Shown here in pieces: positions 60,001-64,000 of a DNA stretch of 64,000 nt (position 1 is the stretch's first letter; every line of letters begins with the position of its first letter). Source of the stretch: Protonemura montana (taxonomy: Eukaryota; Arthropoda; Insecta; Plecoptera; Nemouridae); assembly GCA_947568835.1 (NCBI GenBank), contig OX387611.1:6390001-6454000 (forward strand), in the 5' to 3' direction. Below the pieces are notes generated by a model. The model saw nothing but the letters and a program-made list of their open reading frames with translations. It did not search any database and was not told the DNA's origin. A program made the position numbers and the translations under genes.

Positions 60001-62462
60001 GATCACTTGTTCGGGTTGGAGCGCTCTCGCTCGGAGCTGGTGCAAACTCAATAAAGAACAATACCATCAGAAGTTTTTCATCAGCCCTATTTTCCTCAGC
60101 GAGCGTGCATTCGGCGGCTACTCCCTTGGGGTGCTTCTTGAGCGGCTACATCGCCGACCGTTGGGGTCGCCGTCAAGCCATGAGAGTCAGCGTGCCTATC
60201 TTCGTTCTTGGCTGGACGTGCATAGCGCTGGCTCGATCTCATTGGACAATACTGCTCGGTCGCGTGTTGGCTGGTCTGGCAGTCGGAATCAGTGCTGCAC
60301 CTTCCCAGGTAAAATCGCTAGGCTTACAGGTTTAATGGTCACAGCCCCAAAGTTTACAGGTTTAGGTGGAGTCTTGGCGCTGATGTTAAACGTCCTGCCA
60401 TTAGGTTTCTAGGTTTCAGAGTCACAGTGCTGATTATAAACTTTGTTATTGTGTGTATAGCTTTTGACAGATGCCCAACGCTTATGTTAGACGTCCTGCA
60501 ATTGGGTTTACTGGTTTAGTTAAAAGGTCAGCGTACATTTTAAACATTCTACTGAGCAAACGAGCTGGCAATACGTGGTTATGGTAGGTACCACCCGATG
60601 GCGTTTGCTGCCGTCCTTATGAACAAAATTATTTAAATAATTACGACTCAAAATATCAGTACATTTATGTAAACAGTTCTGAGTTAGCACTAATTAAGAT
60701 TATATAGTCTCAAATACAAGTAATTTGCAATAAACGCCGAAATGTTCACATTCTAAACGACGGTGGCTCTACCTAGAAGCATCCACCAGTTTTATTACGG
60801 AAAATTAGTCATTTGGAAGCTATTTTTTACAGAGCCAGTTAAACGGTAGCGCTATGATAAAGTGGCCCTTAAGACACATATCTTTTAACTCTGTTGTCTA
60901 ACTCTGACCTCCACCACCAGGTGATGTTAGGTGAGGTGGCTGAACCCCGTCTTAGAGGTTTCCTCGCTGGCTCGATCTTCGTGAGCTACTCTATGGGTAT
61001 ATTGATCGTCTACGCGCTCGGCTCTGTGCTGGAATGGCATACAGTGGCTTGGCTGGCCGTAATACTGCCCGTAGCTAGTCTAGTGGCTTTCACGCTTCTG
61101 CCAGAGAGTCCTGTTTGGCTGGCCAGGAACAAACGTCTGGACGAGGCGAGGACGGCGTTGTTCTGGCTTAGAGGGGGACCCACGACCAAGGTGAGGGATA
61201 AGATGTGATGAATGCTGTTGAATTTTGTTGATTAATTTTGGGTAAAACTGGACCTAAGGTTCGGTTTTACCAAAATATCAACTCCTAGTTGAAGTATTTT
61301 ATTATTATCAACACTATAACCGTCTCAAAAATTGATGCCTAAACGGGGCATCCCCGTTTGGGAATCGATTTTTGAGCCGATTATAGTGTTGATAATAATA
61401 AAATAACCCGCGAATTGCAAGCGTTTGCAATTTAAATAAGATTTCATCCTAATCCCAGTTCAAGCTTTATAACCTTGATCCTAGTTGAAGTGTTTTTTTT
61501 TTTTTTTATTAAAGCCACAGAGACTTCCAATTACATGCAGTGAAATTCAGATATTTCTCTGAGTTAGAAATCCAACGTACAGTTGAAAATTTCTGTAAAA
61601 CCCTACCTAGGTCAAATTGACCTGAAAGTTTGCTAAAATTTTTTGTTGTTCTTTCCAGGCCAAGCGCGAATTCCACCAACTGACATCTAGAATCGACGAA
61701 GAACTTCTCCACTCGCTCAACGCCCATCAATCAACAAAAGGCTGCTGGCCAACATTCACCAAACCGGAAGTCCTCAAACCATTCGCAATAGTCATAGCGT
61801 TCCACTTCCTTCAGATCGTTTCTGGCACATTCCTTGTCATCTTCTACGCTGTAGATATAATAATGCATGCAAATACCGGAGGATTTGATAGTTTCTTTGC
61901 AGCGGTTCTTACTGGACTGGTTCGTTTCGTCTTTACTTTAATCGCAAGTGGTCTTTTATTCTTTGTCGGTCGAAGATTCTTAGCTTTGGCTTCTGGATTC
62001 AGTTCTGGCGTAGCCGCCATTGCACTAGGCACCATTTTGTATATGAAAAGTCAAGACACAAGTTATTTTGATGGTGAAACTGAGAATTTTTTGATTTTGG
62101 CTTGTTTGTTGGCTTACATAGCGACCAATACTTGTGGTTTTTTTGTACTTCCTGGTATTACTATTGGAGAGTTTCTACCGGCGAAGGTTCGAGGAATGGC
62201 TGGCGGCTACATATTTACCGCGTTTAATATTGGATTGTTTATTGCTGCCAAAACTTTTCCCTGGTTGAATGGGGTTTTGGGTTCGCATGGAGTATTCTGG
62301 GTTTTTGGAGGATCTTCATTGATAGGTACGTTGCTTGTATATTTATTTCTTCCCGAAACTATGGGAAGGACTTTAAACGAGATCGAGGACTATTTCAAAG
62401 AGGATAATGTGATGTGGATCACAAGAAATAAGCGACCGACTAGTGAGTTTACGCTTATTTGA
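45062..62462 (+). CDS. Tret1-like MFS sugar transporter, copy 2, six coding exons
   Basis: Paralogue of the gene at 27051-41971. Exons 45062-45078, 52339-52480, 53153-53288, 60100-60308, 60921-61190 and 61659-62462 join in frame (1578 nt, 525 residues). Exon 1 is only 17 nt (ATG ... CTCAG/GTAAGA) and its two last bases complete the first codon of exon 2; this exon is inferred. Exons 3 and 4 are 136 and 209 nt, identical to the paralogue. Family marks: A-D-R-W-G-R-R after TM2, P-E-S-P-V-W-L, G-E-F-L-P-A-K-V-R-G, and P-E-T-M-G-R-T-L-N-E-I-E. A roughly 55-residue hydrophilic N-terminus precedes TM1. Introns 1 and 3 (7.3 and 6.8 kb) are largely minisatellites. Substrate probably trehalose or another sugar, by family only. 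Confidence 0.87.
45100..45215 (+). mobile_element. tRNA-like element, internally deleted
   Basis: Arms ATAACCTCTCAAAAATCGGT and CCAATTTGTGAGAGGTTA enclose only the T-arm part (GAGTTCGAGTTCCTGTCC) of the cloverleaf. A TAGTGTTTATAAAAGTAAAA 3' module follows. Lies 22 bases inside intron 1 of the second transporter gene. Confidence 0.55.
45610..45690 (+). mobile_element. Detached 3' module of the tRNA-like element
   Basis: AAGTGATCCTAATAATAAAA, then GCAATGCAAGTAAATGCAAT, matching the tails at 14320 and 61390. Confidence 0.5.
45691..47132. other. Intron sequence, mostly unrecognised
   Basis: AT-rich. At 46565-46660 a decayed Penelope-like family 3 start (TTTTTAGACTCATGTCTA) is visible. Confidence 0.4.
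47133..47156 (+). repeat. 24-C homopolymer
   Basis: Uninterrupted run of 24 C; its length may be an assembly or sequencing estimate. Confidence 0.9.
47163..47325 (+). repeat. 41-bp repeat, four units
   Basis: Four units of 41 bp (core GGATCCTATGCTCTATCCAG) directly after the C run. Confidence 0.9.
47757..47958 (+). mobile_element. Flanking module of the 43-bp repeat element
   Basis: Contains AGCTCCGAGCGAGAGCGCTC, CGAACACGTGATCACCAGC and GACCCGAGAGCGAGCAACTC. The same blocks in reverse order and strand flank the array at 59001-59897, so they belong to one dispersed element with the array inside. Confidence 0.7.
47959..49119 (+). repeat. 43-bp minisatellite, array 2
   Basis: About 27 units. 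Every unit carries a CACGTG palindrome except where mutated. Variant units recur in the same order (GAATACGTG with ACTGACGC twice, about 344 bases apart), showing block duplication. Confidence 0.95.
49120..49554. other. Intron sequence, nothing recognised
   Basis: AT-rich; nothing seen. Confidence 0.35.
49555..49830 (-). mobile_element. 5S-headed SINE, decayed and internally deleted
   Basis: Minus-strand 3' end (GTAGTGTTGAACGACGGCA), part of the body, then directly a 5S-like head (GCTTAACTTCGGTTATCTTA). Most of the middle is missing. Confidence 0.7.
49831..50554. other. Intron sequence, nothing recognised
   Basis: No exon or repeat identified. Confidence 0.35.
50555..50630 (-). repeat. Fragment of the 53-bp repeat element
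   Basis: GCTCGTTTGCTCAGAAGAAAG followed by AACGCTGGGACTC; a single decayed unit with the edge of its terminal module. Confidence 0.45.
50830..51380 (+). repeat. 50-bp minisatellite, array 3
   Basis: About 11 units in plus orientation (CAAACAAAGCTTGCAGCCCA), in intron 1 of the second transporter gene. Confidence 0.95.
51381..51914. other. Intron sequence, nothing recognised
   Basis: No feature recognised. Confidence 0.35.
51915..52322 (+). mobile_element. 5S-headed SINE ending at a splice acceptor
   Basis: Plus orientation, 5S-like head (CACCGAAGTTAAGCAACACC) to the GTCAAAACAATGCGTCGCTT end. Only about 16 bases separate its end from the AG (52337-52338) that opens exon 2 of the second transporter gene. 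Confidence 0.85.
52588..53068 (+). repeat. 68-bp minisatellite
   Basis: About seven units of 66-69 bp (core GTCCTTGGTGCTGTTGGACA) filling most of intron 2 of the second transporter gene. Confidence 0.93.
53364..54076 (+). repeat. 50-bp minisatellite, array 4
   Basis: About 14 units, very uniform. The variant AGCTCAAAGC recurs at 53531 and 53681, a 150-bp (three-unit) higher-order step. In intron 3 of the second transporter gene. Confidence 0.95.
54077..54499. other. Intron sequence, nothing recognised
   Basis: No feature recognised. Confidence 0.35.
54500..54800 (-). mobile_element. 5S-headed SINE, decayed
   Basis: Minus orientation: GGGTTTCGCGGCTCACTG-type end, AACCGCCGGCTTATCG, then GGTCACCCATCCAATACCT where the head breaks off at the next array. 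Confidence 0.7.
54805..55675 (+). repeat. 129-bp minisatellite
   Basis: About 6.7 units of 129 bp (core CAAGCACAGCCATGGTGTGG). 129 is 43 codons, so frame is kept from unit to unit, and both strands have frames open through the array (274 and 363 codons). No signal peptide, known motif or splice context supports a protein; it lies inside intron 3 of the second transporter gene. Confidence 0.95.
55676..56051. other. Intron sequence, nothing recognised
   Basis: A box B-like GGGTTCGAATACC near 55968 stands alone without a cloverleaf. Confidence 0.35.
56052..57010 (-). repeat. 87-bp minisatellite
   Basis: About 11 units of 87 bp (core CCCATTACTATTACATTGTG). 87 is 29 codons, and the minus strand is open for 301 codons, giving a Ser/Gln-rich repeat. 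One more unit lies alone at 58832-58917. Not judged coding. Confidence 0.95.
57011..57385. other. Intron sequence, nothing recognised
   Basis: AT-rich; nothing seen. Confidence 0.35.
57386..58355 (+). repeat. 70-bp minisatellite, array 3
   Basis: About 14 units. Marker variants (GTGTCTGCTCC at 57720 and 58210; CATCCTG with GAATGCCC) recur 490 bp apart, a seven-unit block duplication. Confidence 0.95.
58356..58831. other. Intron sequence, nothing recognised
   Basis: First half is relatively GC-rich, with no family resemblance found. Confidence 0.35.
58832..58917 (-). repeat. Single unit of the 87-bp repeat
   Basis: One unit (TTAGATTGCCATGACAACCC to CGGGTTACTTGTTT) about 1.8 kb from its array. 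Confidence 0.85.
58969..60052 (-). mobile_element. Complete element carrying the 43-bp minisatellite, array 3
   Basis: About 21 units in reverse orientation (59001-59897). They are bounded on the left by GCCCCGGTGCGCCCCGGGTG, akin to the right flank of the array at 19355, and on the right by a roughly 150-base module (GAGTTGCTCGCTCTCGGGTC ... TCGCTCGGAGCTGGTGCAAA) shared with 47757-47958. It ends about 50 bases before exon 4 of the second transporter gene. Confidence 0.75.
60309..60700 (+). mobile_element. 53-bp repeat element, decayed, with terminal module
   Basis: Several diverged units (GATGTTAAACGTCCTGCCAT and relatives), then GCAAACGAGCTGGCAATACG, CACCCGATGGCG and ACGACTCAAAATATC. Starts at the donor site of exon 4 of the second transporter gene. 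Confidence 0.65.
61297..61450. mobile_element. tRNA-like element as a palindrome of two 3' halves
   Basis: 61297-61402 is a near-perfect hairpin. Two copies of the element's 3' half (T-stem CCCCGTTTGGG, TTTTTGAG arm, TAGTGTTGAT) face each other around CAT. The ordinary 3' module follows to 61450. In intron 5 of the second transporter gene. Confidence 0.7.
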
Positions 62463-63170
62463 AGAAAGTTTGTCGGTTTTCTTATTGGGCTGTGTCAGAA
62501 TTTTCTTAAATCAGAGTGAATGGAAAACACGAGCAGAGTAGATTATTTTTAACAGTTTTTCATTTGTTAATTTCCAAAACTCACATCAACTCCATCGGAT
62601 CTGACGCAAACAAAAACTAAACGGCGGCCATGTTTATTTGTTAAATTAAAAATGAACTTTGAAAGAGTAGGATTTAGCAAAGTAGTAAAAAAGAACTCAA
62701 ACGAACACAACGATTATCTTAGAGTTTCGTTATTTAAGCTATATTGTGTTATATTATATGTATACAATTTTGTAACTGAGCCACGATGGTTTTTTTAAAG
62801 CTTCTGATCCTTGTGGATTTTAATATTTAAAGGAAGTAAGTTAGGTTAAATATCACCTTTGGTATTGTACCAATCGTTTTTTTTAAATCACCATTTTTTT
62901 GCCTCCTAATTAGTGCCAAGCTTTATCGATTAGTTTTCTTACTTTGTATTTAAGAAATATATACAGGTTCCGTCAAAAGTCCCAGCGCTTTTGTTAAGAT
63001 TATTTTCGCTTATTTTAGTCCCTTTTGAATAGGCAGCCAATATAGCACTGGTGCTCAGCGGACACGTTTTAATTTTCTCTCTCGGAACATGAAAGCTAGT
63101 TAATGATATTAAGAGATTCCACATTTAAGGACGATAAATTTGTTAATAAATAATGTATTAATTCGTTCTT
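62463..63170 (+). other. 3' UTR of the second transporter gene
   Basis: Follows the TGA stop. AATAAA at 63145-63150 is the likely poly(A) signal. No structure recognised. Confidence 0.35.
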
Positions 63171-64000
63171 AACAAGATTGTGGAGTTTAAATGTGTTGTG
63201 ACTATTTTTTTTAGTACGTCTCAAACTAACTATGATAATTTATTTTTATGCTTTAATTTACTCTTTATTCCTAACTCATCAGCTACAGTAATTTTTAGGT
63301 TAAGGTACGGTAACACTAGGAATTAATTGAAGAAAGAAAACGAAGATCGAAAGCTATTTTTCTATGAAAGCTTTGCATAAAACATTTTCTACTTGTGTTC
63401 GCATATTTATTTATATTGTTTTATGTTGTTTATTTATAAACCATAACAAAATGTGACAATTTAGCAGTTGTTTTTATTTAAAACACCCTAAGCGTTCTGT
63501 ACCGAAAAAGATTCCTCTGTCTGTAAATGTTCATTATCGATTTTGATCGGATATTGTTAGGTCTTCAAATACTATTTCTGTCGTTCAAGTGCAAAGCTAT
63601 TGACTGATTTGAAACCGATACAGCATCCAAATGAGGTTTGTAATTAGGTTATGTTCTTCATTAGGATCGCAATGTCAGCAATCGGTGTTTCAGTGCATTT
63701 TTAGAAGTTGGTGCCAAACTTTTGAACGGTATATTTTAAGAATCAGCTGTTGTCCCAGCGCTCGTTTAGACTCGGCTAGTCTCGTTGTTACCCGTGTTTT
63801 TACCCTTCATACACGACCTTACTTGATCCATAAGGTCATTGTGTCGACTCGACAAACTGCATAGCATTCGTCAGGTTCGCATTTGGTGAGATATCTTTAC
63901 TATTTTATTTCACAAATCATCACTTCTATTTTATTGTCGTTATTTATATACTTACACATAATCTACAATTACATTTGCGCGTATCAATTCTGCTTTAAAT
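63171..64000. other. Intergenic, nothing recognised
   Basis: AT-rich, without supported genes or repeats up to the window edge. Confidence 0.4.

Overview
This is a eukaryotic window. Coding sequence is broken by introns of up to 9.7 kb with GT...AG borders. AATAAA signals follow the stops, and most non-coding sequence is mobile elements and tandem repeats. The two sugar-transporter genes look most like arthropod trehalose-transporter (Tret1-like) proteins, so I infer an arthropod, possibly a hexapod; I cannot name the species. All recognisable host genes lie on the + strand.

Layout. (1) 2-4279: 3' part of an intronless adhesion-type GPCR gene with four GPS-like modules ahead of its seven membrane segments. 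(2) 4280-12298: repeats, a broken receptor paralogue (9649-10576) and a LINE tail. (3) 12299-17853: a five-exon adhesion GPCR gene whose exon phases all agree, with a signal peptide, a C-type-lectin-like N-terminus, GPS and 7TM. (4) 17854-27050: repeats and several kilobases with nothing recognisable. (5) 27051-41971: a six-exon Tret1-like MFS transporter gene with a 20-nt first coding exon. (6) 45062-62462: its tandem paralogue, also six exons, with a 17-nt first coding exon. The two transporters share exon order and phases, and exons 3 and 4 are 136 and 209 nt in both. (7) 62463-64000: 3' UTR and empty sequence.

The repeats fall into a few families that recur across the window. There is a 5S-rRNA-headed SINE (about 15 copies or fragments). 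There is an element carrying a 73-nt tRNA-like cloverleaf between inverted repeats. There are foldback modules with a hammerhead-like core as seen at Penelope-type element ends, two non-LTR retrotransposon fragments, and about fifteen minisatellite arrays. Unit lengths include 5, 11, 41, 43, 50, 53, 54, 68, 70, 71, 87, 114 and 129 bp. The 43-bp and 53-bp units travel with unique flanking modules, so they are probably internal repeats of mobile elements.

Functionally the window holds two unrelated small gene clusters, surface receptors and sugar transporters. I see no evidence that they work in one pathway. Nothing here looks like an operon, CRISPR array or prokaryotic system.
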